Shown one piece after another: positions 44,506 to 55,201 of a stretch of 64,000 nucleotides of DNA (position 1 is its first letter; every line of letters begins with the position of its first letter). The stretch spans positions 106,158,773-106,222,772 of the forward strand of contig CM055265.1 in NCBI GenBank assembly GCA_029237695.1, given 5' to 3'. The notes below the pieces were generated by a model, which was not told the origin of the DNA, made no database searches, and worked only from the letters and a program-made list of their open reading frames with translations. Origin of the DNA: Conchocele bisecta (lineage: Eukaryota; Mollusca; Bivalvia; Lucinida; Thyasiridae). A program made the position numbers and the translations under genes.

Positions 44506-45950
44506 GAAAGGTACACGCCCACTCATGCCTCGGCCACAAATGGCTTGCGGCGTGTTTGCGGCGGCTGTAAGCCCCAAAATTCCCATAGCCATACGGTGGC
44601 CGCACGGTAGAATACGCTAGCCGTACGGCGATCGCACGGTGTTTGGCTTGCCGCAAGGGCTTACGATTTGTTTAACTTGACATTAATAGGCCGCAACCCC
44701 GCCGCATGTAGCATCGCAAGGTCACCGTACGGTGGCCGTGAGGTGACCTTGCGATGGCCGTGAGGCGACCTTGCGATGGCCGTGAGGTGACCCGTGGTTT
44801 TTACCCTGTCTTGGGTGCCTAGAAAATCGTACGGCAGCCCTAAAGTCACTGCACGGCCGCCGTACGATAATTAGAACATCGTACGGCCACCTCACGGTGG
44901 TCTTGCGACATCCGTGAGGTGGCCGTACGATGTTTTAAATATCGTGCGGCGGCCGTGCAGTGACTTTAGGGCTTCCGTACGATTTTGTAACGGCAACCGT
45001 AGAGTTGGCGGCCGCCGTACGATCATCTTTCTATGTACTTCCTCACTTTTGGTGGCATCTTGAAATAAATCGTAACTTCAGTGTGGGCTGACTAGAAGGA
45101 TAATGGCGAATGTATGCAGAGCCACGCATATACCCGCCGCAAAGACGTGTCGCAAGGCCGCCGCAAGGTCTTGCGGCGGCCTCACAGCGCCCTTGCGGTG
45201 GCCGCAACAACCGTGAGGGCGCCCTGCGGTTGCCTTACGGTCGCTGTGAGGGCGCCTCGCGGTTTCCTTGCAGTCACCTCACGGAATTTGATCTCATGAC
45301 TTGTACGATTGTCGTGCGGTCGCCGTAACATTTGTGAACACTGCTACCGCAGCCCGCAAAGCCGTACGATTTGTAAAAATCGCATCTACAAACCGCAGAC
45401 CGCAGAACCGTACGGCGGCAGCATCATATTTGACCAAGCCATTAGTAGGCATAAATTGTATATAGGAATTAACTAGTGTACAATTGTGTCACTATTCCGC
45501 CAGTTCGAAAAATTACAAGTGCACGCTATACCAATATAATCATTAAGTAATATGTATGTTACTTATAGTGACTCGCAGTGGTATCAGGCTATTTTCATAT
45601 GCAAATGAGGCATGACATTTTTTATTATTTATACTAATTAAATGCGTCATCTGAAAAAAATATTATTTCCGACGTATTATAAAGTATGATCATTGCACAT
45701 GAAAAATAAATACAGAGACTAAATAGTAATATCTGTTAGCATTTTAAGTAAACACGGTTATCGCCCCTGATATCAGTGTGGAAATTTACGTCTGATATAA
45801 AATGTAGAATAATGCCAATCAATACGTGGGGTAATGGTGTATATCGGGCACTCGTAATTTGTAGAACTTGTAGAATAGTGACACAATTACACACTTATTT
45901 AGTTTCCATAAATAACATTTTGTGCCTACTAAGTGGGCATGTACCTTTAA
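44506..45950. mobile_element. GTACATGCCC MITE, copy 6, split by an insertion
   Basis: The left end stops after AGGTACACGCCCACTCA (44525) and continues at TTAGTAGGCATAAATTG (45442). The rest of the element then follows to GTACCTTTAA at 45950. Confidence 0.85.
44526..45443. mobile_element. 918-bp G+C-rich element inserted in the MITE
   Basis: The ends TGCCTCGGCCACAAATGGCT and, inverted, ATGGCTTGGTCAAATATGAT are similar but imperfect. The interior is dense in CGTACGG, CCTCACGG and CTTGCGG words in both orientations, with a large hairpin at about 44870-44950 (CGTACGGCCACCTCACGG). Base composition contrasts sharply with its surroundings. No convincing protein is encoded; frames over the CG-rich part are repetitive arginine- and proline-rich readings. 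Confidence 0.8.
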
Positions 45951-46045
45951 CCCTTTGAATCCGAAAGCCCGCTATATCGGTTTATGCAAACATTGCAGAT
46001 CCAGATGAGCCGGCTCATTCAGTTACTTAGGGGTGAAAGGGTTAA
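45947..46045. mobile_element. CCCTTTGAAC MITE, internally deleted copy
   Basis: TTAA and CCCTTTGAATCCGAAAGCCC at the left. After GAGCCGGCTC it jumps to CATTCAGTTACTTAGGGGTG and GAAAGGGTTAA, losing about 150 bp. The left TTAA is also the last four bases of the preceding element. Confidence 0.85.
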
Positions 46046-46361
46046 ATACTATGTGGATTATCCCGTTATGAAAATGGCCGATACTTGTATATGTATATGT
46101 ATCAGCCAAGATGCACCATATTCTTTCATCAAATCCAGTTGAGTTTGTGTTTTATGAAACAATACACTGTCACTGGACTGTGTGCTAAACGGGGGGGGGG
46201 GGGGGGTAATTGGTGAAATATATACTGATGTTTAGATTCCTGAAATCCGGTTGTGGTGTGTTCGGTTTAGTCTTGAGAATTTTAGTGAAACGGCAATGCG
46301 AACTCGTTTCCAACCTAGAATAGTCTGACAACTTGTAGTATGGGGTTGGTACGTACATGTA
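46046..46361. other. Unassigned spacer with poly-G
   Basis: A run of 16 G lies at 46191-46206. Nothing else is recognised. Confidence 0.5.
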
Positions 46362-46461
46362 CAGTGGGGTCCGCGTGTAAGTGCACACACGAACGAACAC
46401 GACAGGTTGGTTCCAACCTGTCGTGTTCGTTCGTGTGTGCACTTACACGCTGTCACCACTG
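46362..46461. mobile_element. 100-bp palindrome, copy 2
   Basis: Same as at 37032 with two arm mismatches near the tips (GGGGTCCGCG, GCTGTCACC). Flanking TA both sides; the left TA ends a TACATGTA. Confidence 0.9.
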
Positions 46462-47077
46462 TATACATGTAATGCTGATTATCTGTCGGTTTTATGAGGA
46501 GCAGGTGAAGCTTATCTCTATGTACACTGTAAGTACAATAGAATCTCTGTAAACAGGCACACACGCAGTGTTTGTATACTTAATGTTATGTGTGCCATTG
46601 ACATCTACCTCTGATGATAATGTCTGTTCAAGTTCGCCAAGCACAGCCGCATGAATGAAAACGGTATGCAAATTACATTGTAAGAAATTATTAAAATAAT
46701 AAATAATTTCTCACGTTACTTTCCACTGCCATACACGCCTATGCTTATTAATTGTTATCGCGTTCTGGTCCAGGAAAGTGTGACATCTCTGACAATGTTG
46801 TGTGTGTTGCATGCAAGTTGCCAATAAGAAAAAATAATAACGTCACGGGTTCATATACGTTATGTCTTTATTTAAACTTTAACCAGATGTTTCATTTAAA
46901 AGCGATCGTTTTATCTCCAGCCGGTAATCCATCAGAATGGACACCTCTAGATATATGATGTATTTGCATGCACGTGTACATACATGTAACACGTGTGTTA
47001 CTCATGAGACACGTTATTTATTGAGTCTGTGGTTCGACTACTACTACAGTCAGGTCATGTAAAATATGACTCACGGT
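46462..47077. other. Unassigned interval
   Basis: A 68-codon frame at 46752-46958 contains CDISDNVVCVACKLPIRKNN. It is not supported by any other sign. Confidence 0.3.
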
Positions 47078-47430
47078 CCATGATCACGTGGTTACAACAA
47101 CAACAACGTCGCCCACTCCAAAGTAAGTATTATTTGATATTGTCCTTAATATGCAACGGGGTTTGATGAAATATGGCGCAGAAAACGCTTCCTTATTGAG
47201 GTTGGCACAGACTTATGTCGTTTTTGCGAAGACGGAGACACGGAAATCGATTCTTCGCAAACAACGACAGAAGTTTGGGCGAAAATACAGAGACCACCAA
47301 ATGCAGCTTAACAAGACGCGTTTGATGCGCCATATTTCATCAAAATCCGTTACGTAATAAGGACACTATAAAAGAATACGTACTTTGAATCGGTACAAAT
47401 TGTTGTTAGTACCACGTGATCATACACCTT
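47078..47430. mobile_element. GATCACGTGG foldback, copy 2
   Basis: Ends TGATCACGTGGTTACAAC and complement ACCACGTGATCATACACC. The loop is GAAGACGGAGACACGGAAAT. Part of the left arm is deleted relative to copy 1. Confidence 0.8.
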
Positions 47431-47582
47431 GTGACTGTGATTGGAGAAATTGACATCGTGGGATTTGTGACCAGTGTAACTCCTGATGAAATACAACATA
47501 TCTATGTAGTAGTTATAGTTCATATATTGTAATTTTAAATATAATCTATTGACTTTTTAATAAATTAATCGCTCGCTGCCAA

Positions 47583-47715
47583 ATAGAACAGTAGGTTAAT
47601 GCCGTGAATGGTAAAACATATCTGGCGCGGCACTGAAGAGCCTCGCCCATCCCGTTTCCTAAACCTTGCCAGATATTTGTTTCCCATTCACGACACTAGC
47701 CTACTATTCTCTATT
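47583..47715 (-). mobile_element. GTGCCGTG twin hairpin, first stem only
   Basis: Degenerate stem, GTTAATGCCGTGAATGGTAA to TCACGACACTAGCCTACTAT. The second hairpin is absent. Confidence 0.75.
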
Positions 47716-47909
47716 CACTATGTAAATATGATAGTTCATACTACAAAATTAATTGTTTTGAACCAGACATATTAACTACTTATAAATGCGTTAATTAAAT
47801 TAGCATTCGGCTATATCTTGTTTGATTGATTGACTGACAGTTTGAAACTATATTTGTATTTCGAACATTATGTAGTAAACAGGAGATACGTTCATGAAGT
47901 TAATTCACC

Positions 47910-48147
47910 TGGGGCCCGTTTCATAAAACTTCGTGCGACAAAAATGTTCGTAAGTGTAAAATTATGATAGTCAGTAAATTTCACATTAACACTGTTTCCT
48001 TGAAAATAATTATTGGATGTACATGTAGTGAGCATAGGCTGCATATGCAGCCTATGCTCAATACATGTAAATCCATCAATTGAAATTTCCAGACAATCAT
48101 AAATTTGCACTTATTTTATTCGTAAGAAGTTTAGTGAAACGGGCCCC
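47910..48147. mobile_element. GGGCCCG MITE, copy 6
   Basis: Both ends are intact. The central palindrome is complete and TACATGTA occurs on both arms. Confidence 0.9.
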
Positions 48148-48479
48148 AGTCTAATAGTTTTGCTCCACCGTAAACAGTTACATGTCCACCACCATGGTCA
48201 TCTCAACCCGGCCATTATGGTAACCAAAACTGTCATTTAGGGACCCCATACATAATTATAATCATATAGTTTGTTGACAAACTTGTACATTTGACCGATA
48301 AACTAATAGTATTTAGTACAATAACTTCTAAGAAGAAGTAGTTGCTGTTATCCGTTTTATGTAGCCCATGTCGATACCAAGTCTGATTTCTCACGAAATG
48401 TAAATGTAAAAGGCTTTGATTTAACGAAACCTTGACCTTGCATGTCGGGACAATTACTATTTAAGTCCCCATCCGATAG
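48148..48479. other. Unassigned spacer
   Basis: No recognised repeat or exon. Confidence 0.35.
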
Positions 48480-48612
48480 AACTAGGCTAGCACGAAGTTG
48501 TCTTGCCCAAAGACACGCCTAATCGGCCATTCGCAACGGTCGAGGCGGGACTCGAACACGGGGACTCCTGATCCGCAGTCGGACGCTCTACCTACTGAGC
48601 TAATCCGGCTAC
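48480..48612 (-). mobile_element. tRNA-derived SINE 5' part, minus strand
   Basis: On the minus strand GCCGGATTAGCTCAGTAGGT starts a tRNA-like head (48540-48611). It has an A box (TAGCTCAGTAGG), an anticodon-like loop CTGCGGA and a B box-like GTGTTCGAGTCCC. It continues with GGCCGATTAGGCGTGTCTTT and GGGCAAGACAACTTCGTGC. The stems pair imperfectly and non-tRNA sequence continues directly, so this is a SINE and not a functional tRNA. Confidence 0.7.
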
Positions 48613-48795
48613 GTATTTGTGCACAGTCATATTGGCTATATTGCCTATACATACATGTATATACATGTACCATGCTTACTGTGTTAAATGTAATAAGGAA
48701 TATTGATTGTGCTGTTATCATAAAGGTGTTGCTGGCAGACTAAATGTGATAACGTTGTCATACCTTTAGTTCGAAAATTAGGTGAATGAAGTGAC

Positions 48796-49104
48796 CAGTA
48801 GCCGATTTCACCAACATTGCAAAGTATACTTTTCTAGGAAAGTATATTTGAGGGAGTAATCATTTATTTTTCACGAAATGCATTATTTCATATAAACAAC
48901 TAACGACTGCACATGTTTGATGATTACAAGTATGCAGAATTATTATACTGAATTATTACATTATCACAGCCAAAATGGCTGTGATAATGTAATAAATTCA
49001 GCATAATGAAAATTAATAAATTTATCCTTAAATTAAAAATCTCTCCCTCAAAGTATACTTTGCTAGAAAAGAATACTTTGCAATGTTGGTGAAATATGCT
49101 GCTG
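48796..49104. mobile_element. CAGTAGCC MITE, copy 6
   Basis: CAGTAGCCGATTTCACCAAC at the left; the right terminus mutated to TGCTGCTG. Central CAGCCAAAATGGCTG hairpin. Confidence 0.85.
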
Positions 49105-49599
49105 ATGATTTACACTATTGTCATTTTTGAAATGATACAATTATAACCAATATATCAAACCTGATGGTATATGTTGCCATGATATAATTGATAGCACGTT
49201 GTAAATAAGTATCTTGGTAACATGGCAACTCCATGCACGGTATAGGATACACTAATAAGAGAATGGTCACATATATGTTATATATATAGTACAACACATT
49301 TACGAAGCAATTATCCTTGGAACTACATGATCAGTGATAGAAAGGATCCTTAATGTTCTATTGTTTGCATATGTCTCCAATTTAAACGCCCACAGCGTGG
49401 ATCATCAAAATGGAAATTCATATATGATGATTTACACAGTTTACAGATGACATTTATGAGCATATCATTTTTAATTCATACAACAATGGTGAGAAACTTG
49501 ACACATGTAGACATATATGAAATAGTATCATAACGTTGGCCTACCGTATTCTCGACCATTGTAGCATCCATGCCATTTGATCAATTAAAAAATGGTCAC
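49105..49599. other. Unassigned interval
   Basis: AT-rich, no repeat or exon recognised. Confidence 0.4.
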
Positions 49600-49955
49600 T
49601 ATAGGAATGAATGGCCTTTTTGTTAAATTTATCGGGGTATAAACTTGGAAAAGTCGCGGGAATACTTGACGAAGGCCGGAAGGCCTCGTCCAGTATTCCC
49701 GCGACTTTTCCAAGTTTATATCCCCGATAAATTCAACAAAAAGGCCATTCATTCCTTATAATTCCAGCATTTGAAATAAATTCATCGAGAAAATATGTTT
49801 ATTTTCCGTTTTCTTAAGAATTATTTTAAATACGCCTCACGGTTACGGAAGGTAGTTCGGTGTGGGAGTTTACTGGGATATACACTTTGGACAGAGACTT
49901 GCTACGGGCCAATGAAATGTTAGGGAATTGTGTAAATATTTTTGTGCTGGAATTA
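49600..49955. mobile_element. GAATGGCC foldback, copy 3
   Basis: Complete, with CTTGACGAAGGCCGGAAGGC at the loop and the TGCTGGAATTAT right end. Confidence 0.85.
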
Positions 49956-50214
49956 TTGTTTAGTAATTTACAGGAAACACGACATGTCCTAGATCAATCA
50001 TTTATATTTCCCATTGGGCGATGGACAATACACAAACTTGTATTGTATTGCACTGGTCAATTCAGCGATTTGATATAGGTTTTCCTGAGACGCTATGTTC
50101 GTCCTTGGTTCTGACGTCGTAAATGTTTATTACGTTTATAATGCATGTAACTGTGCCGTTGACAGAAAACAGTACTCTGACACATGAACGTGTAATAGCA
50201 ACTATTTAGTTTGT

Positions 50215-50560
50215 ACGTACTTTCGTTTCCCATTGAACCACAATACAACGCAAGACGTCAATACTTTTCCATGTTGACTTCTCGTGAGTTCATATTGATC
50301 TGTGCCGGAACTACACTTCACCTCGCAAAATAGTTCCTTCTAAATCACCACTCATTTGTTTATTTTATTTATATTTTGTACATTTCTGAAGCGCATATAC
50401 ATTACTAATGATGTAGACTACGTATATAATAAAAAGGTTATTTGAATTGTATGTGAATATATGCCACTCGTTCCGCCGCGCAACGATATTGCGCTCCTAA
50501 AGACGGTCGCACGCTGCGGAACTCGTGCATATATCCACATACAAATCAAATAACGTATAC
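50215..50560 (+). repeat. CCGCGCAACG repeat, copy 2
   Basis: TACGTACTTTCGTTTCCCAT at the left, TCTCGTGAGTTCATATTGAT in the middle and the hairpin GTTCCGCCGCGCAACGATAT to CATATATCCACATACAAATC at the right. Confidence 0.7.
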
Positions 50561-50635
50561 ATATAATTGATGCAAGCAGTTTACTCGATTGTTTGTATCC
50601 GATGACTTACATTGTAGTGTAGATATACACGTATA

Positions 50636-51026
50636 AATAGAGAATAGTAGGTTAGTGTCGTGAATGGGAAAAAATATCCGGCAAGGCTCAAGAATTTCTT
50701 TATTTCTCATCAGATGTATATGTTGTGACCACTCATTTGAACCGTTTCGCCGAGACGGTTCAAATGAGTGGTCACAACATATATTTTGGTTCAGAAATAA
50801 GGAAAATAGATAGAGAATAGTAGGTTAGTGCCGTGAATGGGAAAACATATCCCGTTTCTGTGCCGCGCCAGATATTTTTTCCCATTCACGGCACTAACCT
50901 ACTATTCTATTTATCCCGTCAACACCTACAAATTGCTGTAAAATGCAAAAATAGTATTGACTGGATATCGAAAATGTTTCACGGCACCGTGTTTCACGGC
51001 ACATACGCACTGTGTTGACGGGATAA
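50636..51026 (+). mobile_element. GTGCCGTG composite with GAACCGTC hairpin
   Basis: Left stub, GAACCGTC hairpin (about 50690-50813), shortened first stem (left arm lost) and a complete TCCCGTCAAC hairpin. Confidence 0.85.
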
Positions 51027-51059
51027 AAAGAGATGTTGACACAGTATCATTCAGCCGAT

Positions 51060-51300
51060 TGTAAGGAAATGGTGGCGTGGCTGTGACTGGATAATTGGGC
51101 CGTATGGTTTGTGACTCCTGATCAGATGATATGACACACTTCAGTAGCCTGATAACGACATGTATTGCTTGTTAGAAGCTTAAATGACGTTCCGTTGATG
51201 CGATGACGAACAGTGCATATCCAGGTCAGACTGTGTGCGGATGCACAGGCTGGTCTAGATCTACACTGGTAATCCCATAAACCCAATTATCCAGTTGCTG
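51060..51300 (+). repeat. Long GATCAGCCTG-repeat copy
   Basis: GGCTGTGACTGGATAATTGG, CCTGATAACGACATG, then CAGACTGTGTGCGGATGCAC with AGGCTGGTCTAGATCTACAC. Confidence 0.65.
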
Positions 51301-51384
51301 CCAACAATAATTGTGTGAGTGCCCAATCTCCGTCATTGCTTTGTTATGGCTTTTCTAGAATGATTAAAAATACAGATGGACTTT

Positions 51385-51690
51385 CTCCAGTTGTCCTCAC
51401 CAGCACCACAGGCACTTTGTGGCATTAAAGCCAAAAAATCATATCAATGTTTTACTCCGATCTTAAATATCTACAAGGTAGGACACTTGCCATCTTTTCA
51501 ACCAACGGAAGTGTATTATTTACCTTGGGCCCCGGCTCGCTAATTCATTAATTGTAACGCGCGTGAAGGCCGGGACAAGCAGATGAAAATATGGCGAGTG
51601 TCCTACCTTGTAGATATTTACTATCAGAGTAAAATGAGCTATGACTTCTTCAAATCGGCATTTGTCGTTCATTCCACAAAGTGCCTATGA
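51385..51690. mobile_element. GGACACTCGCC element, copy 2
   Basis: The subterminal pair CACAGGCACTTTGTGGCATT and CATTCCACAAAGTGCCTATG encloses the arms AAATATCTACAAGGTAGGAC and GTCCTACCTTGTAGATATTT. The core has CGCGCG-like GTAACGCGCGTG. This is the complete form. Confidence 0.75.
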
Positions 51691-51956
51691 CCAGCACGTA
51701 TACAATAAAGATATATGTATTCACCATACAGTCCAGTACAATTTATCATATACCGTCTTACAATGTACCACACCAGGCACACAAATTCAATATTACCTAT
51801 TTTGCCCAAAACACAGAATACTTACATGTAACGTAACCCTATTACGAACACACCACAACCTGCATTTACATGTGTGTCTCTATAACGGAAGCAACGGTAA
51901 ACAAAGTTATACACCATACCTTCTGTCACATAACGACTTTGACACGAATACAAGTA

Positions 51957-52056
51957 CAGTGGGGTCAGCGTGTAAGTGCACACACGAACGAACACGACAG
52001 GTTGGTTCCAACCTGTCGTGTTCGTTCGTGTGTGCACTTACACGCTGACCCCACTG
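51957..52056. mobile_element. 100-bp palindrome, copy 3 (perfect)
   Basis: Two 49-bp arms, CAGTGGGGTCAGCGTGTAAG onward, are exact complements around TT. TA at the left, TG at the right. Perfect pairing suggests the youngest of the three copies. Confidence 0.95.
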
Positions 52057-53110
52057 TGTGATGGTTTGTTCAGGCACATATTATGTTTTGCATTGCCCAT
52101 GCAACGCCTTATCTCTATAAGACCGAGCAATGGATGGACCAACCAGTCGTAAATAATGACACAGATAGTACCTAACCGCATACGTTACTCTTGGCAAGAT
52201 TATCAACGTTTTTGAACAAATATTGACAATGCCAAGCGGCATAGCCTCGTGTCTTATGAAATCGGTAAACTGGTTTAATGAATAGCATATTACATCATCA
52301 CTTATGAAAGATCCTCTAAATAAATTTCAATGCCGTGTAGTTCATTTCCCAAACGTGTTTGTACGCCTGAAAAAAACATCAGGACCTCTATCATTTCTCA
52401 CATATTGCATATTTATGTTCGGTAACACGAGTCAATTTCCTTTTCCTTTTATATCCAAAACCGCACTAATTATCTGTCTTTTTTTTCTCAGAGAACCCCG
52501 CGTTACCATGGAAACAAAAGCCATCAAATCGCGAGGAAGTCATAAAATATTTAAAGACATTTCTCGAACAGACTGATAAAAACTATCTTATGATCTTAAT
52601 TAGCGGCTGCGACCGGTGTTGTCCCAGATTAGACTGTGCATGGATGCATGGATGCACAGTCTGGTCTGGGTCTACACCAGTCAAAGGTCTGTAAATCATG
52701 TCACATTTTGACTGCCACGAGTCACCAGTCAACTAACGACGAGAATGGCTTTAGGAGTCATACATAAATGCCATATTAATGTAGTTTTGTTGTAACGCGG
52801 ATTCCTATTTCTAAGCAGCTTCAGGACAGGACAGGAGCAATATAGAGTAAATTAACACGGCGTCATGACGTGGGTGAAGGGAAAGTCTACAGTGGAACCG
52901 CGCAAAACCAACGCACAATATTACTATTCAGAATGGCGTGGCGGTGTCGGGGCTTTACGGGATTTCCTGATCAGTCTACATGTACACAGTACAAATAAAT
53001 AGTAAATACATGGTTAGTGCCGTCGAATATAAAATATATTCGGTTGAGCCTTAGACAGCTTTGTTGGGGCGAGCTTTAGCGAGCCCCTATAAAGTTGTCG
53101 GGGCGAAACG
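52057..53110. other. Mostly unique interval
   Basis: A GATCAGCCTG-repeat hairpin lies at about 52615-52685 (GTCCCAGATTAGACTGTGCA and complement). A 90-codon frame at 52304-52576 has no recognisable character. Confidence 0.4.
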
Positions 53111-53213
53111 CCAAATCTACATAAACTCAAATAATTAATGTTAGCTCCAAATATTTAATGCTAGCTCTAATTATTTAGAGCTAGCATTAATTATTTGAGA
53201 TTATGTAGATTTG
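53111..53213. mobile_element. AATTAATGCTAGC foldback, copy 2
   Basis: CCAAATCTACATAAACTCAA and complement, with AATGCTAGCTCTAATTATTT as inner arms. It is preceded by GGGGCGAGCTTTAGCGAGCC, similar in style to the sequence before copy 1. Confidence 0.8.
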
Positions 53214-53333
53214 CCGTTCCATACACCAGAGACCTCTCGCTTGGCGAACCCCTGCACACGCCCATGTGTAAAAATAATCCTTAGGTGGGAATTCTAAAAT
53301 CTGCTCTAAGCCGAAAGTAGGACTCAGCTAGGC

Positions 53334-53546
53334 TTAACTCTTACACTGCTGAATTAAATGTTGTCATCTGCTAATTGTGTTTTGTTATCCATTTAGCTTA
53401 TCAAAGACATAGTTTGACAGTACTTTATAATCAGTTCCAATGGAAATGATTCTCATTTCCTGTCAAACCATGTTTTTATTGAGAACAAAGACAACGTATT
53501 AAACAACAGCATACGACAATTTTTGTTTCCCTCGTTCTAAGGGTTA
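53334..53546. mobile_element. CCCTTACAG MITE, copy 2
   Basis: TTAA flanks both ends; left CTCTTACACTGCTGAATTAA, right CGTTCTAAGGG. A short AATGGAAATGATT hairpin forms the middle. Confidence 0.75.
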
Positions 53547-54002
53547 AAGTGCGCATTGATTTATAATTCAATATAATTCTGATAAAACGTCGTATAACGA
53601 CCGGTGTACGTGCGTATTGGCTTTCACGCTTGTGTTCTAATGGCAGCTGTCACAAACTCACGGAATCTCCGGACGCTGGTTTATTCCACGCTGTTAAATC
53701 GACAATAATGATTGCCTCTAATGCGAACATCCTGGCGAATTAACTACGTTTATGACAATCAATTTTAAAATGTTTCCCCTGTGTTGTAAGTCATGATAAG
53801 GACCACATATTGCACTGCATACCCGCCAGCGCGTACATCACTGTCTTGTAACTAACTGTGATGCATTGTATGTATTTGGACCAAATGAATATTGTATATT
53901 TGTGGCTGTGGATGGTGAACTGTATGTGAACTATAACTTACTTATTGTTTACCTAGCCCTGTCGCGAAGCTTCGTCCCTAAACGTGATTTCGAATCGCTA
54001 TA
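53547..54002. other. Unassigned interval
   Basis: No repeat or exon recognised. Confidence 0.4.
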
Positions 54003-54266
54003 CATAGAGAATAGTAGGTTAGTGCCGTGAATGGGAAAAAATATCTGGCAAGGCTCAGGAAACGGGATGGGCGAGGCTCTGCCGAGCACATCCCGTTTCC
54101 GTGCCGCGCCAGATATTTTTTCCCATTCACGGCACTAACCTACTATTCTATTTATCCTGTGAACACCTACAATTGGCTGTAAAATGCAAAAATAGTATTG
54201 ACTGCATATCAAAAATGTTTCACGGCACTGTGTTTCACGGCACATACACACTGTGTTGACGGGATA
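54003..54266 (+). mobile_element. GTGCCGTG twin hairpin, copy with both stems
   Basis: The first stem is almost perfect. The second stem has small changes (CCTGTGAACACC). Confidence 0.85.
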
Positions 54267-54628
54267 ATATGTGTTTCTTGGTGTCCGGTTTAGAGAGGGT
54301 CCACTGCAGTACCCAAGTTTACCATATGAAACCGTTTGCAAACTGAATAGTCTACGGGTGTGAAAGGTTTACTATTTTGATAGCCAAGTACAAACGCATT
54401 TTACTATGTATCTACCCATGAAATACATAGTTATGCGATGTAAATAAAAGTCATATGTTCTCATCGATGAAATAAACAACTTCCGGTGAAAATACGACTA
54501 CTTCCACTATCTATATGCATAACACGCATCTGCAGTGCCGGACTGCAAATAGGCTGCAAATACACATTCATTACCGTATACAGTCTAAAAAACTGCTAAT
54601 GTCCATGGAGCGGTATATAATAAATAGA

Positions 54629-54819
54629 ATATTCATATTTTTCCAACGAATATGACATATATGTTCATCGAGTGGTGTGAAATGTCTATATATGGACATT
54701 TCACACCACTCGATGAACATATATGTCATCACGAGTGCCGTTAGGCACTCGTGAAATATGAACATTTCACACCACTCGATGAACATATATGTCATATTCG
54801 TTGCAAAAATATGAATATC
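54629..54819. mobile_element. Three-armed palindromic element
   Basis: Outer arms ATTCATATTTTTCCAACGAA and complement. The segment ATATATGTTCATCGAGTGGT with TGAAATG occurs once forward and twice reversed, with a CACGAGTGCC-G-TTAGGCACTCGTG hairpin between. It may fold as a cruciform of hairpins. Confidence 0.75.
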
Positions 54820-54830
54820 CTCTATTCCTT

Positions 54831-54991
54831 ATACACATTGTTTTAAAGTCACTATTTTTATTACATTTTCGATCACATGATCTTTATCAAAATAGTGTGA
54901 AACTGTATTGCCAATACAGTTTCACACTATTTTGATAAAGATCATGTGGTCGAAAATGTAATAAAAAGAGTGACTTTAAAACAATGTGTAT
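54831..54991. mobile_element. 161-bp near-perfect palindrome
   Basis: ATACACATTGTTTTAAAGTC and complement, with TTTTGATAAAGATCATGTGG arms. The centre is CTGTATTGCCAATACAG. The arms differ at only two or three bases. Confidence 0.85.
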
Positions 54992-55175
54992 TAAATGTCC
55001 TTCCCTTCGGAGGTTATTGGAAATTGCTACATTTTCTTATATTTTTACTTTTTCAAACCATTTAACGAATCAAACGCCCGTCTTCATGTTTCCACTAGCA
55101 ATACATGTACCTACCCTTCTGCACCTGAGTATTGTGACAACATGGGTTAAATGGATATGTTTGTTCCGATATATC

Positions 55176-55187
55176 TGCGCATGCGCA
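55176..55187. promoter_or_regulatory. NRF1-like palindrome TGCGCATGCGCA
   Basis: The 12-bp word matches the palindromic NRF1-type promoter motif known in animals. It lies just below the end of the minus-strand open frame. The same word occurs at 62774-62785. Function is inferred from the motif only. Confidence 0.2.
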
Positions 55188-55201
55188 GTAATACAGAGCT
55201 G

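Noticed and set aside
44870..45330. Arginine- and proline-rich frames in the G+C-rich block
   Set aside because: They follow the CG-rich repeated words in several frames at once, as expected from composition rather than coding.
48540..48611. Functional tRNA-Arg
   Set aside because: The anticodon stem and T arm pair badly and SINE-type sequence follows without a terminator. It is better explained as a SINE head.
51641..52048. 135-codon frame with cysteines
   Set aside because: It starts in the GGACACTCGCC element and ends in the 100-bp palindrome. The part between is not convincing alone.
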